Source: Rhodobacterales bacterium UBA5972 (lineage in GTDB: Bacteria > Pseudomonadota > Alphaproteobacteria > Rhodobacterales > Rhodobacteraceae). Taken from it: a stretch of 6,866 nt of DNA. Position numbers and translations under genes: made by a program. The DNA lies in assembly GCA_002430125.1 (NCBI GenBank), contig DJBQ01000182.1, forward strand, positions 15,835 through 22,700, written 5' to 3'. This document shows, piece by piece, positions 1 to 6,183 of this stretch. Below the pieces are notes generated by a model, which worked only from the letters and a program-made list of their open reading frames with translations, searched no databases and had not been told where the DNA came from. Every line of letters begins with the position of its first letter. The first letter of the stretch is position 1.

Positions 1-701
1 GCCGCGATCTTGCTGACCGCCGCTTTGTCGAAGACCTGATCGTGTTCCATGATCCCGCAGGCAACCGCCTTGAACTGGTACACAACCCGATGACTGCAAG
101 CGACCCCTTTGTTCCGGGCCGGCCTATCGACGGCTTTGTCACCGGCGCGCAAGGCATGGGTCATGCGGTTTTGCATGTGAAAAACATCGACCAAATGCTG
201 GCATTTTACCGCGACATTCTGGATTTCCGTGTCTCCGATTTCGGCCTGTCACCTTACCCTTTATATTTCTTCCACCTGAACGGTCGCCACCACACATTCG
301 CTATGGTTGGCTCTGGCCGTGCCGGATTTCACCATTTCATGGTCGAGTTTCAAAACCTCGACGATATGGGACAGGGTTACGACCTTGCGCAGTTGGACGA
401 GGGGCGGGTCGGTTATACCATCGGGCGGCATACCAATGATTTTATGACGTCCTACTATGCAAATTCCCCGTCCGGTTTTTTTGTTGAAAGTGGATGGGGC
501 GGACGGGTCATCGACCCTGATACGTGGCAGCCACACGAGACAACCGTGGGGCCCAGTTTCTGGGGACACGAGCGTTTGTACCTGACCGAGGACGGCGGGC
601 GCAAAACCCTGCGCGACATGCGCCTGAAAGCCGCCGCCGACGGTCAGCGCGCCCCGCCTTTGGTCGATTGCCCGTGGCTGTACGGCCAAGGGTATAAGTA
701 G
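1..701 (+). CDS. Type I extradiol ring-cleavage dioxygenase (VOC family), 5' end missing
   Basis: This is the C-terminal part of a two-domain vicinal-oxygen-chelate dioxygenase that opens catechol-type rings next to the hydroxyls (meta-cleavage), using Fe(II) or Mn(II). The reading frame is open from base 3, so the real start lies left of the window; the GTG at 42 is internal. The first residues complete domain 1 (FHDPAGNRLELVH). Domain 2 begins at GMGHAVLHV. Family metal ligands are visible: His at 162-164, a His in the HHTFAM stretch (288-293), and Glu at 486-488 in FFVESGWGG. The second-sphere His of GRHTND and Tyr of SYYANSPSG are also present, as in BphC-type enzymes, so the protein should be active. 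The stop at 699-701 is 10 bp before the hydroxylase, suggesting co-transcription. The exact substrate cannot be read from sequence; dihydroxyphenyl-alkanoates or a related catechol are possible. Confidence 0.9.
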   Translation, partial: RDLADRRFVEDLIVFHDPAGNRLELVHNPMTASDPFVPGRPIDGFVTGAQGMGHAVLHVKNIDQMLAFYRDILDFRVSDFGLSPYPLYFFHLNGRHHTFAMVGSGRAGFHHFMVEFQNLDDMGQGYDLAQLDEGRVGYTIGRHTNDFMTSYYANSPSGFFVESGWGGRVIDPDTWQPHETTVGPSFWGHERLYLTEDGGRKTLRDMRLKAAADGQRAPPLVDCPWLYGQGYK

Positions 702-711
702 GGCGAACGTA

Positions 712-2172
712 TTGACCGAAGAATGCGAAACTTTTGATGTTGCCATCATCGGCTATGGCCCGGTTGGGGCAACGCTTGGTCATTTGCTTGGCCTGTGCGG
801 CGTCAAAACCCTGATCCTTGACCGCGAGACGGAACCCTATCCACTGCCCCGCGCCGTTCATTTTGACGACGAGGTGATGCGGGTGTTTCAAGCCATTGGA
901 TTGGCCGAAGAAGTTGCCGCAAAATCCCGCGTCAATATCGGTATGCGATTTGTCGATCCAACGGGCAAATTGCTGCTGGACTGGCCGCGGCCGCAACAGG
1001 TCGGCAGACAAGGTTGGCACGCCAGTTATCGGTTTCACCAACCGGACCTCGAGGCGATCTTGCGCCGCGCAATGCCGTCGCGCGACAGCGTCACTGTGCG
1101 CCTCGGCTGTGAAGTAACCGAGGTCATAGATCACGGAAATCATTGCACAATTCAGGTTAATGACAACGGACCTGTCATTCGCGCGGGATATGTCATTGGC
1201 TGCGACGGGGCGCGTTCAATGGTCCGACAATCCATGGCAAGCGACATGCTCGACTATGGCTTTCACGAACGCTGGCTGGTGGTGGATCTGCTGTTGAACC
1301 ATCCCAAACCCGAACTCGGCGACTGGTCAATTCAACATTGCGATCCCGACCGTCCCACAACCTATGTCCGCGGCCCGGAAAACCGCCGCCGTTGGGAAAT
1401 CAGTCTGAAGCAGGGCGAAAACACCGAACAGATGACAACCCCTGCTGAAATCTGGCGTTTACTGGCAAAGTGGATAACCCCCGACGAAGCCACACTTGAA
1501 CGCGCCGCAGTCTATACATTTCATGCACTAATCGCCAAAGACTGGCGACGTGGGCGGTTGTTTTTGGCGGGCGACGCGGCCCACCAGACCCCCCCGTTTA
1601 TGGGGCAAGGCATGTGCGCTGGCATTCGGGATGTGGCCAATCTGGCGTGGAAACTTGCCTTAGTCGTGCAAGGCAAAGCTGGCGAAGGCCTGCTTGACAG
1701 CTATCAATCCGAAAGGATGCTGAACGCCGAAGCCTACATCACCACTGCCGTGCGTCTTGGCGGTTTGATCAACACTGCCGGCACCCGCGCTGCGCTTGAG
1801 GCGGCTTTTCCAACACCAGACGGTTCGGCCCGGATGGAATCAATTGCTCCACCCTTGGGTGCGGGCATCGGAACGGGCAATCATGCCGGTCGGCTGTTTG
1901 GCCAGCCTCGGATGAGCAACGGCGATCTGCTGGATAACGCCTGCGGATACCGTTCGGTTTTGGTTGTCACGGATGATCTGGTCGACGAGGTAAGTCTTCC
2001 ACAAGGCTTGCGCCTGATTACCCAAAAGGACGCGCCTGATGTGGCCCAAGAACTGACCCTGCTCGGCGTCAAAGCAGCCTTAATCCGACCCGACGCTTAT
2101 ATCCAAGGCACAGCCACCGACAAAGAAAGCTTGGACGCCTTGCTCGCCACGGCCCTGCCTTCCCCGACATAA
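712..2172 (+). CDS. mhpA: FAD-dependent aromatic hydroxylase, MhpA-like (3-(3-hydroxyphenyl)propionate hydroxylase type)
   Basis: This flavoprotein monooxygenase of the PHBH/MhpA group uses NAD(P)H and O2 to add a hydroxyl ortho to an existing phenol, producing the catechol that the upstream dioxygenase can cleave. The 486-residue protein shows an N-terminal Rossmann FAD site (GYGPVG, residues 14-19), the GCDGARS motif (163-169) and the second FAD motif FLAGDAAHQTPPFMGQG (from residue 284, GD at 287-288). The C-terminus (RPDAYIQGTA) resembles the thioredoxin-like tail of the group. The start is TTG at 712: an AGGG overlapping the previous stop (700-703) sits at good spacing, and the protein then begins directly with the FAD fold. 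It is somewhat shorter than E. coli MhpA (554 aa). The mhpA symbol marks family resemblance only; the substrate could be another phenolic acid. Confidence 0.87.
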   Translation: MTEECETFDVAIIGYGPVGATLGHLLGLCGVKTLILDRETEPYPLPRAVHFDDEVMRVFQAIGLAEEVAAKSRVNIGMRFVDPTGKLLLDWPRPQQVGRQGWHASYRFHQPDLEAILRRAMPSRDSVTVRLGCEVTEVIDHGNHCTIQVNDNGPVIRAGYVIGCDGARSMVRQSMASDMLDYGFHERWLVVDLLLNHPKPELGDWSIQHCDPDRPTTYVRGPENRRRWEISLKQGENTEQMTTPAEIWRLLAKWITPDEATLERAAVYTFHALIAKDWRRGRLFLAGDAAHQTPPFMGQGMCAGIRDVANLAWKLALVVQGKAGEGLLDSYQSERMLNAEAYITTAVRLGGLINTAGTRAALEAAFPTPDGSARMESIAPPLGAGIGTGNHAGRLFGQPRMSNGDLLDNACGYRSVLVVTDDLVDEVSLPQGLRLITQKDAPDVAQELTLLGVKAALIRPDAYIQGTATDKESLDALLATALPSPT

Positions 2173-2198
2173 TTGCGAAAACTGAAAGGAACACCCTC

Positions 2199-3044
2199 AT
2201 GAAACTTTGCTCATTTACCCATAAAGGAAAACCCGGATACGGACTTGTCACCAACGCGGGCATTATCGATCTCGGCCAGCAACTTGCCGATCTGCCAACC
2301 TTAAAGCATTTCATCAAAGCCGACGCCTATGCTAAGGCCGCCGCTTTATCCGGCAACAAGGTCGATTACGCGCTGGACGACGTGACGCTGCAACCTGTTA
2401 TCCCTAACCCTGACAAGATCATCTGTGTAGGCCTGAATTACCACGATCACGTGCAGGAGACCGGGCATACAGTCACCAAATACCCAACCCTGTTTCCCCG
2501 TTACCAAGGCAGTCAGGTTGGCCATGGCAGCCCGATGATCAAGCCGCTTGAATCCGACAAATTCGACTACGAAGGCGAAATGGCGGTTATCATCGGCAAG
2601 GCAGGCCGTCGTATTTCCAAAGAAAACGCGCTTGACCACATTGCCGGGTATTCCTGTTATAACGACGGGTCGATCCGCGATTGGCAAAGCCACACCACGC
2701 AGTTTATGCCGGGTAAGACTTTTGCTGCTACGGGTGGTTTTGGCCCGTGGATGGTAACGGCGGATGAAATCCCCGACCCGTCGGTGTTAAGCCTGATCAC
2801 CCGCCTCAACGGTGCGGTCGTGCAACAAACCACGACCGATCTGATGATTACTGATATTCCGGCGCTGATCGCCTATTGCTCGACCATCTTGCCGCTTTTG
2901 CCCGGTGATGTGATTGTCACCGGCACCCCAGGCGGCGTTGGCTTCAAAAGAAATCCGCCGCTATGGATGAAGGATGGCGACACGGTCGATGTCGAAATTT
3001 CAGGTATTGGGATCCTGTCAAATCCTGTGGTCGCGGAAAAATAG
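2199..3044 (+). CDS. Fumarylacetoacetate hydrolase family protein
   Basis: This 281-residue FAH-fold enzyme belongs to the group that includes 2-hydroxyhepta-2,4-diene-1,7-dioate isomerases, acylpyruvases and 2-keto-4-pentenoate hydratases. The family core is clear: KIICVGLNYHDH (73-84), the metal-binding YEGE with Glu125 and Glu127, YNDGSIRDWQ with Asp156 as the third ligand, FMPGKTF, and the C-terminal TGTPGGVGF turn. The N-terminal 60 or so residues form the small domain usual in this subgroup. ATG 2199 is preceded by GAAAGGA (2184-2190) at about 8 nt, and the gap to the hydroxylase stop is 26 bp. In this context it most likely acts on the ring-fission product or a later keto-acid of the meta-cleavage route. 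Hydrolase, hydratase and isomerase activities cannot be told apart from sequence alone. The stop lies 3 bp from the end of the convergent GGT remnant. Confidence 0.88.
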   Translation: MKLCSFTHKGKPGYGLVTNAGIIDLGQQLADLPTLKHFIKADAYAKAAALSGNKVDYALDDVTLQPVIPNPDKIICVGLNYHDHVQETGHTVTKYPTLFPRYQGSQVGHGSPMIKPLESDKFDYEGEMAVIIGKAGRRISKENALDHIAGYSCYNDGSIRDWQSHTTQFMPGKTFAATGGFGPWMVTADEIPDPSVLSLITRLNGAVVQQTTTDLMITDIPALIAYCSTILPLLPGDVIVTGTPGGVGFKRNPPLWMKDGDTVDVEISGIGILSNPVVAEK

Positions 3045-3083
3045 ACCTTAGCGTCCGATCGCATAGGCCCCGCATAAGCCGAG

Positions 3084-3108
3084 GGGTTGCTGCCGCGTGC
3101 AGCAACCC
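3084..3108. repeat. Perfect 10-bp hairpin, possible terminator of the aromatic operon
   Basis: GGGTTGCTGC and GCAGCAACCC form a perfect 10-bp stem around a 5-nt CGCGT loop, starting 40 bp after the stop of the FAH-family gene. On the minus strand it is part of the GGT remnant (GLLHAAATP codons). There is no T-run after it on the plus strand, so it is at best a weak intrinsic terminator or a 3'-end stabilising hairpin. Confidence 0.4.
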
Positions 3109-3412
3109 GTCTGGGTCGCGCATAACGGCCGTCAGGCGACCGATCGTCCACGGCTCTGTCAGTTCAATCGCATGCGCGCGAGCGCGAAGCTCGGTGATGA
3201 CTTTGTCGCCGAAGGATGGCTCGATCATCAAGTGGCCGGGTCGGGCTGTGCGAGGGTAAAACGATTCCTGAAAATGACCGGTATGAAACAGCGGCTCGTC
3301 GACGCCTTGTTGCAAGTTCATGCGGTGATGCACCAACCGCAGGAACAGGATCAGTTGCCATTGATCCTGCTGGTCGCTACCCGGCGTGCCAAACGCCAAT
3401 GTCGGAGCGCCC

Positions 3413-3491
3413 TGGTGGTTTCAACGGGGCGACGCAACACTTTATTCTTTAGGAAAAGATGGAGTGTTGTATCGACCCGTTGAAACCGCCA
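3413..3491. mobile_element. 79-bp palindromic element with IS30-like terminal repeats (MITE or IS deletion scar)
   Basis: Arm 3413-3450 is the reverse complement of arm 3454-3491, with about 30 Watson-Crick pairs of 38, several G-T pairs and a 3-nt centre (AGG). The outer tips read GGTGGTTTCAACGGG and GGCGGTTTCAACGGG, followed by a CAACACT block. This resembles the IS30-family end consensus as I recall it (TTCAA..GGTC..CGCAACA). The tips point outward, as in an IS whose transposase interior is gone, not the abutted-end transposition intermediate. No clear target-site duplication flanks it (CCT on the left, ACA on the right). It interrupts the GGT remnant exactly where about 180 codons are missing, so it probably marks an IS insertion followed by deletion. 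Assignment to IS30 rests on remembered consensus. Confidence 0.65.
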
Positions 3492-3768
3492 CACTTAGCG
3501 GCCGTTCATAGGTTGCTTGCCATGTCGCCATTTCCTGACCGGTCAGAACCCCTTTTCGCCGCCCGCCTTCGGCATCCATCACGCAAGCCGAACGCATCCA
3601 ATTATCAATCGTTTCGGCAAAAAACCCCTGTGCGAACGTTGTGCGGGCCTTTTCGATTTGCGTTTGCCGGTCGCCGGTGGTTGGGTGTCGTGGTTCGCAA
3701 GACCTTACGTTCAAACGCCACTTGGCACTGGACCGCCGCGACGACCTATTTCATAGTCGCAGGCGAAC

Positions 3769-5283
3769 TTGACTGGGAGTTGCCAATTGCAGTGGCTGGA
3801 TGAACTAACCAAAGGGGCCGATGCACATCTGCCCGCGATCATTGATTTTGACGGATCCCATTTCACTTACGGCCAACTGGAAGACATGGTTGCGACGCTG
3901 GCTGAGATTCTACGCATACATGGCGTACGGCCTGGTGATCGGGTTATGCTGGTATCAGAAAACTGCGCGACATTCGCGGTTGCGGTATTGGCAGTCACCC
4001 GTTTGCGTGCATGGATTACACCGGCAAATGCCCGCCAATCGGTTGAGGAAGTTGAGGCGATCAGGACCCATTCGGGCGCGCGTATGGCCTTGTTCACGCC
4101 CGAAGCCTCGGAAAATTCCGCCGTTCATGCGCGGCGTATGGCGGCGAGCAAGATCGGCCGGCTTGCCTGTGGGGTGATTCTGGCATCCCAAACCTATGAG
4201 GTTTCTGCCGAACCCGTCACAACCGACCCCAAGACCCAAGTCGCCGCGTTAATGTACACAACCGGCACCACCAGCGCGCCCAAGGGGGTAATGCTGACCC
4301 ACAACAATTTGATGTGGAACGCGCGGGTTTCCGGCCAGACCAGAAAACTCGGACCCAACGACACTGTATTGGCGGTCTTGCCTGCGACCCACATCTATTG
4401 TTTTTCGTCCGGCATCTGTGCCGCACTTTATGCGGGTGCGACCATTCGTTTTATGCCGCGTTTCTCCCCGCAAGCGGTGCTTGATGCCTTTGCCGAGGGG
4501 ATAACTATGATGCCTGCCGTGCCGCAAATGTATCAGGCCATCGTCAATCATCTGAAGTCGCTTGGAAAGAAACCCAGCGCGCCAAAATTACGGCTGATCT
4601 CGTCGGGCGGCGCGCCGCTTGATCCGGCTTGGAAAAAGGGCATAGAGGAATTCTTTGGCCTGCCGCTGCATAATGGTTACGGGCTGACGGAAACTTCGCC
4701 TGGGGTTACAGTGACCCGCCCTGAACGCCCGCGCGACGATGTTTCCGTGGGTGAACTGGTCGAGGGCGTCGAGGTCTTGATCGATCAACCCGACCAAAGC
4801 GGCGTCGGCGAAGTGTTGATCCGAGGCCCGAATATCATGCTTGGTTATTACCGAAATCCAGTGGCAACAGCCGAAGCCGTGGATCAGGACGGATGGTTTC
4901 ACAGCGGTGATCTGGGGCATTTGGGGGTCGACGGTGAATTATACATCGTCGGGCGGCGCAAGGAACTGATCATCCGTTCCGGCTTTAACGTCTACCCGCC
5001 CGAGGTCGAGGCGATGTTAACCCGGCATCCGAAAATCTTGCAAGCTGCGGTTATCGGCCGTACCGTGTCGGGCGACGAACAGATATTGGCCTTCTTGCTG
5101 GTTAACAGTCCCCTAGCAGGTGACGAGGTCAAATTCTGGTTGCGTGACCATTTGGTCGCCTACAAAATCCCCCAGCATGTCTTTGTCGTGGATAGTTTCC
5201 CGACAGCACCAACCGGCAAAATCCTGAAACACAAGTTGGCAACGGTTTACGCAGGGCTTTTGGAAGCGATTGACCAACAGTGA
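3769..5283 (+). CDS. Class I adenylate-forming acyl-CoA ligase
   Basis: This member of the acyl-CoA synthetase (AMP-binding) superfamily activates a carboxylic acid with ATP and transfers it to CoA. In order it shows the phosphate-binding loop YTTGTTSAPKG (163-173), YGLTETSPG (304-312), the ATP-ribose Asp381 in HSGDLG, the hinge GRRKELIIRSGFNVYP (395-410), and the C-terminal PTGKILK with catalytic Lys484. At 504 residues it is full length for the family, and the N-terminus (WLDELT...PAIIDFDG) looks complete. An in-frame TAG at 3754 limits the start to TTG 3769 or TTG 3787; the latter has GGGAG (3775-3779) at ideal spacing and may be the true start. It resembles cyclohexanecarboxylate- or hydroxycinnamate-type ligases, but the substrate is undetermined. 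It is co-directional with the aromatic genes but separated from them by the GGT remnant, so co-transcription is uncertain. Confidence 0.88.
   Translation: MTGSCQLQWLDELTKGADAHLPAIIDFDGSHFTYGQLEDMVATLAEILRIHGVRPGDRVMLVSENCATFAVAVLAVTRLRAWITPANARQSVEEVEAIRTHSGARMALFTPEASENSAVHARRMAASKIGRLACGVILASQTYEVSAEPVTTDPKTQVAALMYTTGTTSAPKGVMLTHNNLMWNARVSGQTRKLGPNDTVLAVLPATHIYCFSSGICAALYAGATIRFMPRFSPQAVLDAFAEGITMMPAVPQMYQAIVNHLKSLGKKPSAPKLRLISSGGAPLDPAWKKGIEEFFGLPLHNGYGLTETSPGVTVTRPERPRDDVSVGELVEGVEVLIDQPDQSGVGEVLIRGPNIMLGYYRNPVATAEAVDQDGWFHSGDLGHLGVDGELYIVGRRKELIIRSGFNVYPPEVEAMLTRHPKILQAAVIGRTVSGDEQILAFLLVNSPLAGDEVKFWLRDHLVAYKIPQHVFVVDSFPTAPTGKILKHKLATVYAGLLEAIDQQ
3775..3779 (+). promoter_or_regulatory. 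Ribosome-binding site favouring TTG 3787 as ligase start
   Basis: GGGAG lies 7 nt before the in-frame TTG at 3787. The earlier candidate TTG at 3769 has only a weaker AGG (3761-3763) at 5 nt. Choosing 3787 shortens the ligase by six residues and keeps the conserved LQWLDEL start. Confidence 0.5.
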
Positions 5284-5299
5284 AGTCGTAAACAAATGG

Positions 5300-5328
5300 T
5301 TAACACTTAAAGTTGATTTAAGTAAAAT
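5300..5328 (+). promoter_or_regulatory. Predicted sigma70-type promoter
   Basis: TTAACA (5300-5305) and TAAAAT (5323-5328) are separated by exactly 17 bp. Each differs by one base from the TTGACA and TATAAT consensus. The surroundings are markedly AT-rich compared with the coding regions. A 7-bp inverted repeat (ACTTAAA/TTTAAGT, 5305-5323) overlaps the spacer and could be an operator. The expected start, near 5335, would give a 225-nt leader before the NDUFS4-like gene, or an independent short RNA. Confidence 0.55.
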
Positions 5329-5407
5329 TATTTGCAACCTTTACGGATATTTTACTTGCTCCCGCCGGCGCCTTGTGTAAAACATGGCGTGCAAGCAGCA
5401 GAATGGG

Positions 5408-5466
5408 CTGCCAGCCGGAAGCATACCACCCACCCCACCCCTCGCTCCCTTGTTTTCGGCTGGCAG
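5408..5466 (+). ncRNA. Hairpin with C-rich loop; candidate small RNA or structured leader
   Basis: CTGCCAGCCG (5408-5417) pairs perfectly with CGGCTGGCAG (5457-5466), and two G-T pairs extend the base of the stem. The 39-nt loop is rich in C-runs (5429-5431, 5433-5436, 5438-5441, 5447-5449). It lies about 70 nt after the predicted start of the 5300-5328 promoter. A stem with an exposed C-rich loop is reminiscent of alphaproteobacterial sRNAs that pair with G-rich ribosome-binding sites. There is no strong U-tract terminator after it, so whether this is a free RNA, part of the 5' leader, or a DNA-level structure is open. Confidence 0.35.
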
Positions 5467-5500
5467 TTTCTGCAAATACGCCCAAACGGCGATTCCGCCC

Positions 5501-5529
5501 TTGAAACACCGCGCTGCATTTCAGATAAA
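5501..5529 (+). promoter_or_regulatory. Predicted proximal promoter of the NDUFS4-like gene
   Basis: TTGAAA (5501-5506) and GATAAA (5524-5529) have 17-bp spacing, matching 5/6 and 4/6 of the sigma70 consensus. Transcription would begin near 5536, leaving a leader of about 25 nt with GGAG at 5549-5552 before ATG 5561. Confidence 0.45.
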
Positions 5530-5560
5530 CACACCAATTCGATTTTTCGGAGTGCGCATA

Positions 5561-5872
5561 ATGAACGCCCGCATCTATCAACCTGCCCGTAACGCCATGC
5601 AGTCAGGCCAAGCAAAGACTAAAGACTGGGTATTGGAGTTTGCACCAATCTCGGCCCGCGAAGTTGACCCTTTGATGGGCTGGACAAGTTCAGACGACAC
5701 CCAAAGCCAAGTCCGCATCAATTTTGACAGTCAGGCCGCGGCGGAAAAATACGCGCGCGATCACGGGATCGACTTTGTGGTGTGCCAACCGCAAAAGCGC
5801 ACGCCGGTGATCCGCAAAGGCGGGTACGGCGAGAATTTCGCCACAGTGCGTCGCGCCGCCTGGACCCACTAA
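5561..5872 (+). CDS. NADH dehydrogenase complex I accessory subunit, NDUFS4-like (ETC complex I family)
   Basis: This 103-residue protein belongs to the family of the mitochondrial 18-kDa (NDUFS4/AQDQ) subunit, found in alphaproteobacterial complex I. Recognisable features are the N-terminal [12 protein letters not shown], the WVLEFAP strand, the [18 protein letters not shown] block, a FDS..AA..YA..HGI helix, and the C-terminal [15 protein letters not shown]. All are typical, and the length matches bacterial members. It is expected to be a soluble subunit on the peripheral arm of complex I, near the NADH-oxidising module, supporting assembly or stability. The ATG at 5561 is preceded by GGAG (5549-5552) at 8 nt. 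An upstream in-frame extension to 5384 is open but does not look like protein of this family. The gene stands alone, outside a nuo operon, with its own predicted promoter. Confidence 0.9.
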   Translation: MNARIYQPARNAMQSGQAKTKDWVLEFAPISAREVDPLMGWTSSDDTQSQVRINFDSQAAAEKYARDHGIDFVVCQPQKRTPVIRKGGYGENFATVRRAAWTH

Positions 5873-5893
5873 AGCGGCCAATATCGAATCTTC

Positions 5894-5939
5894 GGTAGGT
5901 TACAGTAATCGCGGCGCACAAGATGCCAAGCCTCCTACC
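5894..5939. repeat. Inverted repeat between convergent genes
   Basis: GGTAGG (5894-5899) and CCTACC (5934-5939) can form a 6-bp stem over a 34-nt loop, in the 113-bp gap between the NDUFS4-like and DUF1127 genes. No T-run follows on either strand, so it is only a weak candidate for a shared 3'-end structure. I see nothing else in this gap. Confidence 0.25.
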
Positions 5940-5985
5940 ATTTAGTGCGAAAATCGAACCGGGCCTTATAAGTGGCGCGATTGCG

Positions 5986-6183
5986 TCACTGCTGGCAAAA
6001 TGCGCGATTCGCCACAGCCCGGTTGATCCCCATATCGTCCAGACGCTCCTGCGGCATCGCCTTTAGCTTGGCGTTTTCACGGTAAGCACCGTCATGCTTG
6101 GCCAGCCAATTCAGAATACGCAGCAAAAACGAAACGTTGCGGGTTTTGGCGAAGTTTGCGGTCTCGATTGATGTGATGGTCAT
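5986..6183 (-). CDS. DUF1127 family small protein
   Basis: This 65-residue basic protein carries the DUF1127 (YjiS-like) pattern: a short variable N-terminus, a hydrophobic/aromatic helix (FLLRILNWLAKH, about 19-30), then the conserved helix-turn-helix-like end LKAMPQERLDDMGINRA (from about 40). Family members in alphaproteobacteria include small RNA-binding proteins such as CcaF1 of Rhodobacter sphaeroides, linked to stress responses and sRNA maturation. Others affect phosphate or carbon metabolism, so the role here is not fixed. ATG at 6181-6183 has a good GAGGAA ribosome-binding site (6190-6195 on the minus strand) with 6-nt spacing. It converges on the NDUFS4-like gene. No confident promoter was found upstream (6200-6300). 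Confidence 0.8.
   Translation of the reverse strand: MTITSIETANFAKTRNVSFLLRILNWLAKHDGAYRENAKLKAMPQERLDDMGINRAVANRAFCQQ

Larger units (their letters stand above)
3048..3714 (-). pseudogene. ggt: Gamma-glutamyltransferase (GGT) family gene remnant, truncated and internally deleted
   Basis: Two separated pieces of one GGT-family protein read on the minus strand. The upstream piece (about 3714 down to 3492) encodes DRQTQIEKARTTFAQGF, then AETID, LTGQEMATW and YERPLS, matching the middle of the family's large subunit. The downstream piece (3414 down to 3048) encodes GAPTLAFGTPGSDQQDQWQ, then VHHRMNLQ, SFYPRTARPGH and a GLLHAAATPRLMRG-like end, which is the small-subunit C-terminus. Between them lies a palindromic insertion instead of the roughly 180 residues expected, including the catalytic Thr that starts the small subunit. 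The N-terminal 200 or so residues are absent, and TGA and TAA stops flank or enter the insertion. Near the end, dropping one base (around 3066-3067) would restore a YAIGR-stop ending at 3048. A functional product is very unlikely. Homology boundaries, especially above 3690, are approximate. Confidence 0.85.

Noticed and set aside
42..701. GTG 42 as the true start of the dioxygenase
   Set aside because: Family sequence (ADRRFVEDLIVFHDPAGN) continues upstream to the window edge, so the start is outside.
508..1143. Minus-strand open frame spanning the dioxygenase and hydroxylase
   Set aside because: It overlaps two well-supported plus-strand genes and its translation shows no recognisable domain.
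2944..3399. Open minus-strand frame as an intact 151-residue gene
   Set aside because: Its residues match only the C-terminal part of GGT proteins, the start is an internal TTG just after a stop, and it runs past the normal end into the FAH-family gene after a frameshift.
3480..3510. Outward promoter from the palindromic element (TTGAAA at 3480-3485)
   Set aside because: No acceptable -10 box at 16-18 bp; the best candidate, TTCATA, matches poorly and at 19 bp.
5384..5560. Longer N-terminus for the NDUFS4-like protein
   Set aside because: The added residues have no family resemblance and overlap the C-rich hairpin; ATG 5561 has a proper ribosome-binding site and begins with the conserved N-terminus.
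5940..5990. Possible minus-strand tRNA, suggested by a GGTTCGATT T-loop-like motif
   Set aside because: No 5-bp T-stem forms around it, and no acceptor, D or anticodon arms fit within 75-90 bases.
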